A stretch of DNA of 39,720 bases from positions 85,536-125,255 of the forward strand of contig MU646997.1 of assembly GCA_026770585.1 (NCBI GenBank), written 5' to 3'. Below are positions 32,601 to 38,700 of the stretch, in pieces. The DNA comes from Baffinella frigidus. Its lineage: Eukaryota > Cryptophyceae > Cryptomonadales > Baffinellaceae. The notes beneath the pieces were generated by a model. That model saw nothing but the letters and a program-made list of their open reading frames with translations, was not told the DNA's origin and did not search any database. Every line of letters begins with the position of its first letter. The stretch's first letter is position 1. The position numbers and the translations under genes were made by a program.

Positions 32601-35406
32601 CCGAAATCTACAATATGAGATCGAGCGTGCGGTCCAATCAGAACCAGATTCGATCACTTCAGTCCAATGAGAAACCTCTTCGATTTCAGAAACGTTTCGA
32701 GACGCGGTGTTAACTGAAACTGTTGTGTGTAAAGTTGACTATCGACGTGGGAAAAGTTGACTGACGATGTGGGGAAAGTTGATCAACGCGGTTAGAGAGA
32801 CATAACCCCTAAGCGATCAGCCCTAAGCCCCCGTGGACACCCGTGTCGTCGATGGCTTGGCACTGGATCAGCTCCAATCAAAGTCAAGTCAAAGAGGCAT
32901 GCCCCCTAACCGCCTAACCCCCCCACATAGTGGGCTTTGTAGGACCATGTATGTTCGTGGAACTAATTAAGAATGGCTCGGTACAAAGACCTACTAACTG
33001 ACGTTTAGATCAGATTTCTGGTCGAAATTTCCTCCGACCACTCGAGGCTAGAAGTGTGACTATTTTTAAAGTTTTAACTTTACAAGTCCTTTACAAGTGG
33101 ACCGCTGTGTAGTAATTTTCACACACATAGGGTCGTTTGGTCACGTATCTTGGGTTATAACCCCAGATACGTGACCACGCCTGCCCGTGACTGGTACTAA
33201 ATGTAACAACCCCACATTTAAAATGGTCCCACTTGCAGCTTCGAGTGGGAAGCCCACTGTGTGGTTCGGGTTTCGGGTTTCGGGTTTCGGTGGTGCTCTC
33301 TTTCTCGCTCTCTCCCCCTCCCTCTCTCGCTCTCTCCGGAGAATAACACGTGTGTGGGTGGGTGCCTTTGTCGTCGATGGCGCGGCACTGGAGGAGCTCC
33401 TGCAGCTCCTTGACGTGTTCGCGCACCTGCTCCTCCACCAGCCGCACCTGCCACACAGGTTAGGGCTTAGTCACAAGCCGCACCTGGTTTATAGGGTTTG
33501 GGGTTTGGGGTTATAGGGTTTGGGCTTTGGGCTTTATAGGGTTTGGGGTTTGGGCTTTAGGGGTTTGGGGTTATAGGGTTTGAGGTTTGGGCTGCAGGCG
33601 TTATATAGGTTTCCCCATACACAACAGGTAATGGTAACACACAGGTTAGGGTCTGGGGGTTAGTTGCTTGGGACATAGGTTTAGGGTTGAGGCTTTAGGA
33701 CTCCTTGACGTGTTCGCGCAACTGCTCCCACCAGCCCTGGGAGGTGGCTCAAATTGCGGTCTGGAGTTGGAGCCATTTTACCTTGTAGACACCCCAGATC
33801 TGGGGAGTCTGCAACTCAAGAAGTCGCAATCTTGGTACAAAATCAACATTTGGCATTTTTGTTCCAGACCACAATTTGAGCCACCTCCAAGGGCTAGTCG
33901 TCTGTCACCAGCCGCACCTGCCGACGAGATCAGGTTATGGTCACACGTAGGGTACAGCAGGTTATGGTTACACACAGGTTAGGGTTGAGTCTCTAGGATT
34001 AGTCTTTAGGGTACAGCAGATTATGGTTACACACAGGTTAGGGTTGAGTCTTTAGGGTTACACGCAGGTTAGGGTTTAGGGTTTAGGGTCTGGGTAATTT
34101 GAAGTTCAGAGTGTAGGGGTTGGGTCTCCTTGACGAGTTCGCGCACCTGCCTTGTGTTGTGTGTAGTAGTTTTTGTTGTCAAACTTTTAAAAGAAAAATA
34201 CTTGTTCCCAGATTAACCTGCTCCGTCCCAGCCGCGCCTGGTACGTAGAGATCAGGTTATGGTTACACATGACCTAACAGGTTATCGTTACACACAGGTT
34301 CGGGTTTAGGGCTTATGGGGGTTTGGACACAGGTTTAGGGATTTAATCCCGCTAGGCATTTATTTTCAATGCGTCGGAGATCTCAGCATGGACGAAAATT
34401 ACTACACATCTGAATCTTCTGGTCACGTCCCACTGCAAATGTGTGATTTTCGTGCATGTGGGGACCTCCGATGCATTTAAAATAAATGCCTGGCGGGATG
34501 AGATCAGGGGTTTGGGACGCAGTTTTAGGGTCTGGGGTGTAGGGCTCCTTGACGTTCTCACGCAATTGCTCTATCACACGCCGCACCTGGTTTATAGGGT
34601 TCAGCTCCTCACCCCGTGTTTGCTGCCCCAAAAGTTCAAACCCCGTTGCTCGCCGCAGACTCACCCCCCGCGAACAGCGCCCGAAATTATCCCGTAGAAA
34701 ATCCATACAAGAATCTCACTTCAGTTCCCGCGTCCTCTCTTGGGGAAAGCTTTCGCTCACCTGCGGACTGCAAGGATATACATTTGGCTTGCTCCCACCC
34801 GCCATTCGAAAACAAAGGCAGTTTAATGGTTGCACGTCTGGCGGATTTGTACCAGGGGGCGTCGATTTCCGACGCCCCCCTGGCACATATCGGGGCAAGC
34901 GGGGACTGGTCAAACGATCAAAAATCTTGGCTTGGGAGGCGGGCGGGACCTGTTCTTCGTCGTCCCGGTCAAGGAAGGCCTGCGCGGGCGGCGGGGGGAC
35001 ATGGCGGCGGATGCGGAGGACGACGAGCATGCCCGAGTTGGCGGAGAGGAAGGTCATCTCGACGGCCGAGTTGCGCTCGCCGACCACCATCTTCTCCACG
35101 ATAGCAGTCTGGTGCGTGGTGACGTTGAACCCGTCTATTTCCATGAGCCTATCTCCGGTGCGCACCAGGCTCGTCACGTCGTTGCCGTCCACGTCCAGCA
35201 TATCCATCGCGGAGTACACAATGTGTGCCCCAAGCGGGTGGCCCTGTTGCCACGTCAGCCCGACTCCCTGCAGGCTCCTGTCCCCTTCCTGTTGGAACAC
35301 GGCGGGTCCGGTGAGGTGCTTCGCCTTGTTGGAGCCCAGCGGCTGTCCGAGGTCGCTGCCCGGCCAACCGCCGTTGATGTTTCCGTACATCTTGCCACCC
35401 GCTGTG
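16673..35406 (-). CDS. Two-PDZ coiled-coil protein gene, 20 exons recognised
   Basis: Twenty minus-strand exons join without a stop into 614 codons from ATG at 35390: 34950-35406, 33366-33447, 31830-31873, 31439-31492, 30102-30199, 28975-29077, 27609-27671, 26911-26969, 26020-26107, 25590-25632, 24339-24426, 23562-23652, 22403-22531, 20543-20650, 19394-19468, 18850-18905, 18491-18560, 17386-17459, 16941-16987 and 16673-16701. Every splice phase agrees. Residues 42-129 form PDZ 1 (RTGDRLMEIDGFNV). Residues 148-174 are a charged helix. Residues 175-250 form PDZ 2 (TLGLRIG, IKEGDEIVAVDGEAV, LLTIESNG). The rest has coiled-coil stretches (419-461 and 590-604) and Ser/Thr-rich parts. PDZ domains bind C-terminal peptides, so a scaffold role is an inference. 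An in-frame TAA lies upstream of the ATG. The 3' end is not found. I do not recognise the protein. Confidence 0.7.
16705..17062 (+). repeat. TTTAGGG/TTTGGGG arrays around PDZ exon 19
   Basis: Blocks 16705-16935 and 16994-17062, interrupted only by exon 19. Confidence 0.9.
16941..16987 (-). CDS. PDZ gene exon 19, coiled coil
   Basis: One base, 15 codons and one base, acceptor tcgcag and donor gtcaac. It encodes LQAENDRLRTALATG, a classical heptad segment. A TTTAGGG array flanks each side. Confidence 0.6.
17253..17345 (-). repeat. CCCTAGA array
   Basis: The plus strand reads CCCTAGA about ten times. It is opposite in sense to most arrays of this gene. Confidence 0.85.
17386..17459 (-). CDS. 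PDZ gene exon 18, Gly-rich
   Basis: 24 codons plus two bases, acceptor ctgcag and donor gtggcc. It encodes AALAGQGGGGGDGGELAEAH and TNMA. A related sequence at 17191-17230 shares the donor end. I take that as an echo because the copy here has a good acceptor and fits both phases, but the downstream copy could be an alternative exon. Confidence 0.5.
18128..18265. mobile_element. Foldback element, CCACCAACCCTCAC family, copy 1
   Basis: Arms CCATCAACCCTCAC..TGGGCAAATCGA and complement enclose a second inverted repeat (CCCCTTGAAGGCCGTCGG). The same family as 28298-28448. Confidence 0.75.
18267..18322 (-). repeat. Donor-side echo of PDZ exon 17
   Basis: The copy reads LIKLLRGPPQLSLAQVQV and keeps the donor side. 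It directly abuts a foldback element (18128-18265). Confidence 0.75.
18491..18560 (-). CDS. PDZ gene exon 17
   Basis: One base plus 23 codons, acceptor tccag and donor gtatgc. It encodes SDEVIGLIKLMRGPPKLSLA and QIK. A donor-side echo lies downstream at 18267-18322. Confidence 0.65.
18850..18905 (-). CDS. PDZ gene exon 16
   Basis: 18 codons plus two bases, acceptor acaag and donor gtgaga. It encodes VARDLEELLDCLAAQPLV. The intron just upstream is a TTTGTGG array. Donor-side remnants lie downstream at 18728-18741 and 18651-18666. Confidence 0.65.
18908..19205 (+). repeat. TTTGTGG then TTGAGGG arrays
   Basis: 18908-19034 is nearly pure TTTGTGG. 19128-19203 is pure TTGAGGG. They lie between PDZ exons 15 and 16. 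Confidence 0.9.
19394..19468 (-). CDS. PDZ gene exon 15
   Basis: 25 codons, phase 0 at both ends, acceptor gcgcag and donor gtacct. It encodes IGGDLMYDKEPLPQNLVWRL and VAAHM. Acceptor-side echoes lie upstream at 19564-19585 and 19712-19725. Confidence 0.65.
19908..21247 (-). repeat. Echo cluster of PDZ exon 14
   Basis: Donor-side copies at 19908-19960, 20097-20157 and 20416-20462 lie downstream. The intact exon is 20543-20650. Acceptor-side copies at 20819-20836, 21098-21116 and 21154-21247 lie upstream. Segments around 20690-20830 are short tandem repeats with CGGTATTAA. Confidence 0.85.
20543..20650 (-). CDS. PDZ gene exon 14, Ser/Thr-rich
   Basis: 36 codons, phase 0 at both ends, acceptor tgcag and donor gtgtcc. 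It encodes VRVLKEQLRCQMGSPLRMPT and SRRNTSTTSIGDSSVE, the latter a likely phosphorylated linker (inference). It has three donor-side echoes downstream (20416, 20097, 19908) and three acceptor-side echoes upstream (20819, 21098, 21154). Confidence 0.7.
21351..21564. mobile_element. Foldback element, CCACTCGAGG family, copy 1
   Basis: Arms TCCACTCGAGCCTGGAAGTG and complement. The centre has a palindrome with GGTCACGTAT and GAAAATTACTACACA. Confidence 0.8.
21985..22814 (-). repeat. Echo cluster of PDZ exon 13
   Basis: Three donor-side copies (21985-22042, 22147-22204, 22274-22310), the intact exon (22403-22531) and a long acceptor-side copy (22714-22814) that lacks the last 40 or so bases. The long copy still encodes KMLVVTLRLKIEELEGTLD. 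Confidence 0.85.
22403..22531 (-). CDS. PDZ gene exon 13, coiled coil
   Basis: 43 codons, phase 0 at both ends, acceptor ttccag and donor gtcact. It includes KMLLVTLRLKIEELEGTLD and RKQRTEAQDNRDMLLDE, with heptad-spaced Leu/Ile. Donor-side echoes lie downstream at 22274, 22147 and 21985. A long acceptor-side echo lies upstream at 22714-22814. Confidence 0.7.
22970..23430 (-). repeat. CCCTACA/CCCTGCA/CCCTAGA arrays
   Basis: Blocks 22970-23107 and 23277-23430 surround exon 12 echoes. They are G-rich in the sense strand. Confidence 0.85.
23562..23652 (-). CDS. PDZ gene exon 12
   Basis: One base plus 30 codons, acceptor gtgcag and donor gtacgc. It encodes SNKSMSVAQLLKRTKVYEQR and a Ser-rich end. 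Three donor-side echoes lie downstream at 23458-23482, 23243-23266 and 23122-23205. The longest has an in-frame TAA. Confidence 0.65.
23940..24063. mobile_element. Foldback element inside an exon 11 echo
   Basis: Arms TGTGGAAAC with TTTAATTTAAAA-like sequence. It separates the donor part of an echo (gacatggccccagatct) from the rest (cgaggcggttcc), which are adjacent in other copies. Confidence 0.75.
24339..24426 (-). CDS. PDZ gene exon 11
   Basis: Acceptor cccag and donor gtgaaa. It encodes LNGVSPPADLRAGDWNRLDS and AAMSTTSG. Donor-side echoes lie downstream at 24192-24236 and at 23892-24085; the latter is split by a foldback element. An acceptor-side echo lies upstream at 24504-24535. Confidence 0.6.
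24655..25235. repeat. Dispersed GGTCCATTTAC..TGGTACTAATT repeats
   Basis: GAACGGTCCATTTAC plus TCGTGGTACTAATTA occurs near 25150, 25180 (degenerate), 25208 and 25487, and inverted at 24660-24693. Together with exon 10 donor remnants they fill this intron. Confidence 0.65.
25309..25460. mobile_element. Foldback element with long arms
   Basis: Arms AACGTCCTGAAAACCGGGTA plus CCTACGGTAGGCCG and complement. Related CCTACGGTAGGCAAT pieces occur near 26661, 31113 and 38400. It follows an exon 10 echo. Confidence 0.85.
25590..25632 (-). CDS. PDZ gene exon 10
   Basis: 14 codons plus one base, donor gtgact. It encodes CADQVGELVPRVAS. The acceptor (acaag) was chosen because it keeps the phase; the frame is open further upstream, so the 5' edge is uncertain. 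A donor-side echo lies downstream at 25258-25298, with shorter donor remnants near 25028, 24814 and 24717. Confidence 0.5.
25645..25762 (+). repeat. TTTCGGG/TTTAGGG/TTTGGGG array
   Basis: Three unit types in successive blocks, next to PDZ exon 10. Confidence 0.85.
26020..26107 (-). CDS. PDZ gene exon 9
   Basis: One base plus 29 codons, acceptor tcgcag and donor gtcaca. It encodes TLYNHLDAMLRGSTICDKLD and an Ala-rich end. An acceptor-side echo lies upstream at 26247-26318; it lacks the last 30 or so bases. Confidence 0.65.
26247..26318 (-). repeat. Acceptor-side echo of PDZ exon 9
   Basis: It is almost identical to the first 60 bases of exon 9 and encodes TLYNHLGAMLRGSTLCDKLD. The last part of the exon and the donor are missing. 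Repeats of GAATAGTGTGTAGGA lie around it (26125-26430). Confidence 0.85.
26911..26969 (-). CDS. PDZ gene exon 8, coiled coil
   Basis: 19 codons plus two bases, acceptor ctgcag and donor gtacac. It encodes VDKLVAELLAMEQKNVEAE. The phase-2 end gives Ser with the next exon. No echoes seen. Confidence 0.6.
27034..27232 (+). repeat. TTTATGG then TGTTTGG arrays
   Basis: 27034-27125 is TTTATGG; 27163-27215 is TGTTTGG. Each block is homogeneous. Confidence 0.9.
27609..27671 (-). CDS. PDZ gene exon 7
   Basis: 21 codons, phase 0 at both ends, acceptor cggcag and donor gtcaga. It encodes RCDDLYKKVAQASSDPS and a short tail. Five acceptor-side echoes of its RCD start lie upstream (27776, 27858, 28012, 28166, 28468), and one donor-side echo lies downstream at 27358-27412. 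Confidence 0.65.
28298..28448. mobile_element. Foldback element, CCACCAACCCTCAC family, copy 2
   Basis: Arms CCACCAAACCTCACGGCTTG and complement. It is flanked by AAGGACACATGC at 28286-28297 and 28449-28460, a 12-base direct repeat that looks like a target duplication. Confidence 0.8.
28674..28732 (-). repeat. Donor-side echo of PDZ exon 6
   Basis: It retains the donor and about 50 exon bases, then runs into a CT/GA microsatellite. Confidence 0.8.
28975..29077 (-). CDS. PDZ gene exon 6, last PDZ 2 strand and linker
   Basis: One base plus 34 codons, acceptor ctccag and donor gtactc. It starts SRCLLTIESNGETKRV, closing PDZ 2, and continues with a Ser-rich linker. A donor-side echo lies downstream at 28674-28732. 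Confidence 0.7.
29095..29640 (+). repeat. GA/GT microsatellite with assembly gap
   Basis: (GA)n and (GTGA)n on both sides of 145 N at 29378-29522. It lies in the intron upstream of PDZ exon 6. Confidence 0.95.
30102..30199 (-). CDS. PDZ gene exon 5, PDZ 2 core
   Basis: 32 codons plus two bases, acceptor agcag and donor gtaagc. It encodes GLIKEGDEIVAVDGEAV and then TDQNILSRVKGDNMI. The I-x-x-GDEI-x-x-V-x-G segment is the clearest PDZ motif in the window. It is the only complete copy in a cluster of five: a donor-side echo lies downstream at 29792-29862, and acceptor-side echoes lie upstream at 30366-30452, 30513-30562 and 30604-30664. Confidence 0.75.
30249..30369. mobile_element. Foldback element inside a PDZ exon 5 echo
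   Basis: Inverted arms with GCAACGAAAATTACTACACA and complement. It sits where the echo at 30366-30452 loses its donor end. Confidence 0.65.
30662..30699. repeat. Perfect hairpin
   Basis: ACCTTCTCGCATGCCA and its exact complement surround six bases. It abuts the acceptor-side end of a PDZ exon 5 echo. Confidence 0.8.
31439..31492 (-). CDS. PDZ gene exon 4
   Basis: 18 codons, phase 0 at both ends, acceptor aagcag and donor gtcctc. It encodes AKPCAVTSVVPGSHAFAQ. The V-x-x-V-x-P-G-S-x-A pattern is the usual PDZ strand and turn before the G-hydrophobic-GD motif in the next exon. Confidence 0.65.
31500..31980 (+). repeat. Heptamer arrays around PDZ exon 3
   Basis: GGGTTTG, GGGTGTG and TTTAGGG blocks. 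One touches the donor of exon 3. Confidence 0.85.
31830..31873 (-). CDS. PDZ gene exon 3, PDZ 2 binding loop
   Basis: Two bases plus 14 codons, acceptor ctgcag and donor gtaccc. It encodes TLGLRIGLNSEDRK, where LGLRI fits the carboxylate-binding loop of PDZ domains. An acceptor-side echo lies upstream at 32023-32040. Confidence 0.65.
32242..32378. mobile_element. Foldback element, TTTAATTTAAAA type
   Basis: Arms ATAGGGAAACGGTTTTAAT and complement; GTGTGTAGTAAATTTCATTG inside. Confidence 0.7.
33037..33248. mobile_element. Foldback element, CCACTCGAGG family, copy 2
   Basis: The same family in reverse orientation, with GTGTAGTAATTTTCACACA and the GGTCACGTATC palindrome inside. It lies in the intron downstream of PDZ exon 2. 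Confidence 0.8.
33366..33447 (-). CDS. PDZ gene exon 2, coiled-coil helix
   Basis: 27 codons plus one base, acceptor ggcag. It encodes VRLVEEQVREHVKELQELLQ and ends CRAIDDK. The donor reads GC (AAAG then gcaccc), whereas its downstream echo at 32839-32873 has GT. Acceptor-side echoes lie upstream near 33472, 33701, 33905, 34126, 34222 and 34545. Confidence 0.65.
34346..34499. mobile_element. Foldback element near PDZ exon 1
   Basis: Arms ATCCCGCTAGGCATTTATTT and complement, about 90% alike, with GAAAATTACTACACATC inside. Confidence 0.8.
34950..35406 (-). CDS. PDZ gene exon 1, PDZ domain 1
   Basis: Largest exon of the gene. ATG at 35390 has A at -3, and an in-frame TAA lies about 50 bases upstream in unspliced DNA. 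A possible acceptor (ctgcag) just before 35406 leaves open an earlier exon. The PDZ fold is seen from GVGLTWQQG through TSLVRTGDRLMEIDGFNVTT to VEMTFLSANSG. It ends LDRDDEEQ at a GT donor and continues into the helix of exon 2. The plus strand is also open here but has no recognisable domain. Confidence 0.7.
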
Positions 35407-35679
35407 CTGCAGAAAACTGCCCTTCCTGACCTCCCTTCTTACCAAGGGAGCCCTGCTTCTGAAGGTCACCCCCCCTCGAAACCTCTGGACCAGAAAACGA
35501 CATCAGGCTGTAAATTCAACGTCAATTTTTGGCGTTGAAAGTTGACCCCTTGGAGCCGTTGGATCCAATGGCTCCAACGAGTCAGCTGAGCTCTGGGCGG
35601 GCGGGGGGCAAACCATCCCTTGCTCTTGCTCTCCCTGCAGGCCACTTGGCGCGCCGGCTGATCAGCGAACAGGAGGAGG
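35407..35679. promoter_or_regulatory. Divergent promoter region of PDZ gene and KIN17
   Basis: The start codons of the minus-strand PDZ gene (35390) and plus-strand KIN17 (35680) are 289 bases apart. No TATA box is seen. A hairpin lies at about 35552-35575 (GGAGCC, centre GGATCC, GGCTCC). GC-rich stretches occur near 35596-35610. A bidirectional promoter is inferred from the arrangement only. Confidence 0.5.
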
Positions 35680-35774
35680 ATGGGGGGAAAGAGCGACTCG
35701 AAGGCCGGCGGCTTCCTCGCGCCGAAGGCCATCGCCAACCGCATCAAGGCCAAGGGCCTGACCAAGCTGCGATG
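35680..35774 (+). CDS. KIN17: KIN17 exon 1
   Basis: ATG at 35680 with purines before it; 31 codons plus two bases, then donor gtgcgc. It encodes MGGKSDSKAGGFLAPKAIAN and RIKAKGLTKLR, the near-invariant start of the family, with a small Ser/Lys/Ala/Gly insertion. Confidence 0.92.
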
Positions 35775-38700
35775 GTGCGCAGCCGCCGCCATCCACACTC
35801 CTGGGAGAAGCACAGAGGGGGTTCCTGCGCGGCGCCCCTAAGCTTCATGTGCGTGCAGACGTCCAGGAGCCTGCGGCCCAGCTGTAGGGGAGAAAGAACA
35901 CACATGAGGCGCATCTTTTCCACTGTTGCTCAACCGGCGATGTTATGTTTCTCCGCAGGTATTGCCAGCTGTGCGAGAAGGCGTGCCGCGACGAGAACGG
36001 ATACAAGTGCCACACCATGTCCGAGTCGCATCTCCGACAGGTGCTCACACACCTTCACAGCTCGCCCCCCACGCGCTCTGCAGCAATCCTCGAATCAAAC
36101 TACGACATACTCCAGACTGCTCTCACGCCTCCCGGGTGCGGCGCTGCGTGTGTTCAGAAGGACGCCAGACACGCTGGTTCCTCCACCACCAGCAGGGTCC
36201 CCATGCGCGTCGCTGGAGCAGCCGCACCATCACGCGCGGCTCCTCCTCGCGTTTTTCCAAGACTGAACGCGCAGCCACACCTTGCCGTGCGTCGTGGGCA
36301 ACCTAACCCTGAACCCTAACCTCGAAACCCTAATCCCTGAGCCGTATATCCGCCTGACCATGGTCGCGTCGCAGCGACCATTGCGCGCCATTGCGCGCCG
36401 CCCACAGCCGTTCGACGACCCCCTTAAACCCTAAACCCTAAACCCCAATCCCAGAACCCTACACCCTAAAACATAAAACATAAACCCTAGCCACCAAACC
36501 CTAAACCCTAAACCCTAAAAAGGTGCGGGTTTTCGTGGACAACCCTGCGGAGTTCGTGGATTTGTACTCCAAGAAGTTCCAAACCCTCGACCTTACAACC
36601 TAAACCCTAGCCACCAAACCCCAACACCTAAACCATAAACCATAAACCATAAACCATAAACCACAAAATCTCAACCCTAAAACCTAACCCCCAAAACGTA
36701 GGCGCGGGTGTTTGCGGACAACCGTGCGGAGCTTATTGACCCGGTACTCCAAGGAGTTCCATGACGCCTAATCTTCAACCCTAGAGCCTGAACCTAAACC
36801 CAAACCATCAACGTTAAACCCTAAACCCTGAAAAAAGGTGCGGGTGTTTGCGGACAACCCTGCTGAGTTCGTGGATTCGTACTCCAAGGAGTTCCACGAC
36901 GCCTACCTTGACGTCCTCAAGCGCAAGGGTCGCTACACCCGAAACCCGAAACCCGAAACCCGAAACTCGAAACTCGAAACCTGAAACCCGAAACCCGAAA
37001 CCCCCGTCGCTCATCCGTTCATGCGTTCACTCTTGTATTAATTAAAAAAATATTTTCGAAACATGAGAGAAGGAATGAAGGAAATATTTCATTAGTTTCC
37101 CCCAGAGCGAAGTAATGCATGAATAAATCAATGTAAGAACGAACGAGTGGATGAACGCATGCCTGCATGAATGATTGCATGTATTTACGATTGAATTAAT
37201 GCATTTATTTACGATTGAATGAATGGCCGACCACCTGAATGCGTGATTGACCGATTTCATGCCGAAACACTTTTAATTTAAAAAATTGAGCAAGGAAATT
37301 TACTACACATAATATTTTTTACTAGTATTATTAAAGCATTCGTGTAGTAATTTTGATTCATTCCAAATATTTTAAATTAAAAGTGTTTGCATATGAGATT
37401 GAACGCATGGGTGAATGGATGGACGAACGAATCAAGGAAGGAAGGAGACACGGAACGCGTTCCGAATTGATGAAAGCAAGAACGGATGCATTCATGAATG
37501 CATGAATAAATGCGAACGCGTTTTCGACCGAATGGACGCATGGGTGAATGGATGGGTGAATGGATGAATGCATGTGTTTTCGACCGAATGGATGAACGAA
37601 ATAATGAACGAATGGATGGATGGGTGCAGGCGAGCACGTGCGATCGCAAGCCCGCGCGCTCTACCATGAGGTCTGCCCCACTCTCATCTCAAAAGATAAC
37701 TGAATCACTTCCTTTTCAATAGGAGGTTGAATAGGAGAACTTAGTTAGGACATAGTGAATTTAATTAGGCATCCTAGTCAAATGAAAACGCTAATTAGGG
37801 AACTGATTCAGTTATCTTTCGAGATGAACTCCCTAGCTCTTTCTCAGTCTATTTGGGCCTACCACTTTGGTGAGCCCGGGCCTTTTTTCGCTCCAAAGTT
37901 GACGGAGTTGTACCGCAACCCCAGCATGTCAACTTGAGAGTCGTCAGTCAAGCCGAGTGATGCAGAGCTACCACTCGAGGCTAGAAATGGGACTTTTTTA
38001 AATGTGGGGTTGTTAAATTTAGTACCAGTCATGGGCAGGCCTGGTCACGTGACGGGCGGAATTCGACCAAACGACCCCATTTGTGTGAGATTTACTACAC
38101 ACCTCTTTCCCCCCCTTCACTTGTAAACGTATCCCTGTTTTAAAATAGTCACATTTCTAGCCTCGAGTGGTAGCCTCCCTCCCCCGCGCGGCCGCCGACA
38201 GTTGAAAAATGAGGAAGTTGACGTGTGCATCGACTTTTGCCATTTTGAAATGTTCTGCTGCATATGTTTGTTATTTGAACTGATCTCTATACAAAAATTG
38301 ATTGCAGTCAAGTTGCGGCCAGCCTGATCCGAGAGCTCGAACATGTTATTGCGGACCGGCACCACATGAATAACCCATAAGTGAAGAATCCATAAGACCC
38401 TACGGTAGGCAATACCGTAGGACATAGGGTTGTTCCTACGGATATCTTAACCGACGATTCTGGGTCAGAAGCCAGTGCAAAGTCTCTTGGTGGCCCGCTG
38501 CGTGGAGTGCTCACCCCGGACACGAACAGATTATTGCGGACCGGCTCGTCTTAAGGTTGGATCACTCGTATACAGGCTTGAGAGTAATAAAGCAGAAGAG
38601 GGGGCGAGACAGTGGCCATGCTCACCCTCGAGAATCTCGAACAGGTTATATTATGCGGGGGCCTCCATACAGCCCCCCCCACCAAGGAGGCTAAACCCCA

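Larger units (their letters stand above)
32839..34592 (-). repeat. Echo cluster of PDZ exon 2
   Basis: The donor-side echo is 32839-32873; the intact exon is 33366-33447. Upstream acceptor-side echoes lie near 33472, 33701-33741, 33905, 34126-34151, 34222-34241 and 34545-34592. Several share adjoining intron sequence (GATCAGGTTATGG), so intron and exon edge were copied together. Confidence 0.8.

Noticed and set aside
34549-35538. Plus-strand ORF of 329 codons
   Set aside because: It lies antisense to PDZ exon 1, where the minus strand encodes a clear PDZ domain. The plus product shows no domain and crosses repeats.
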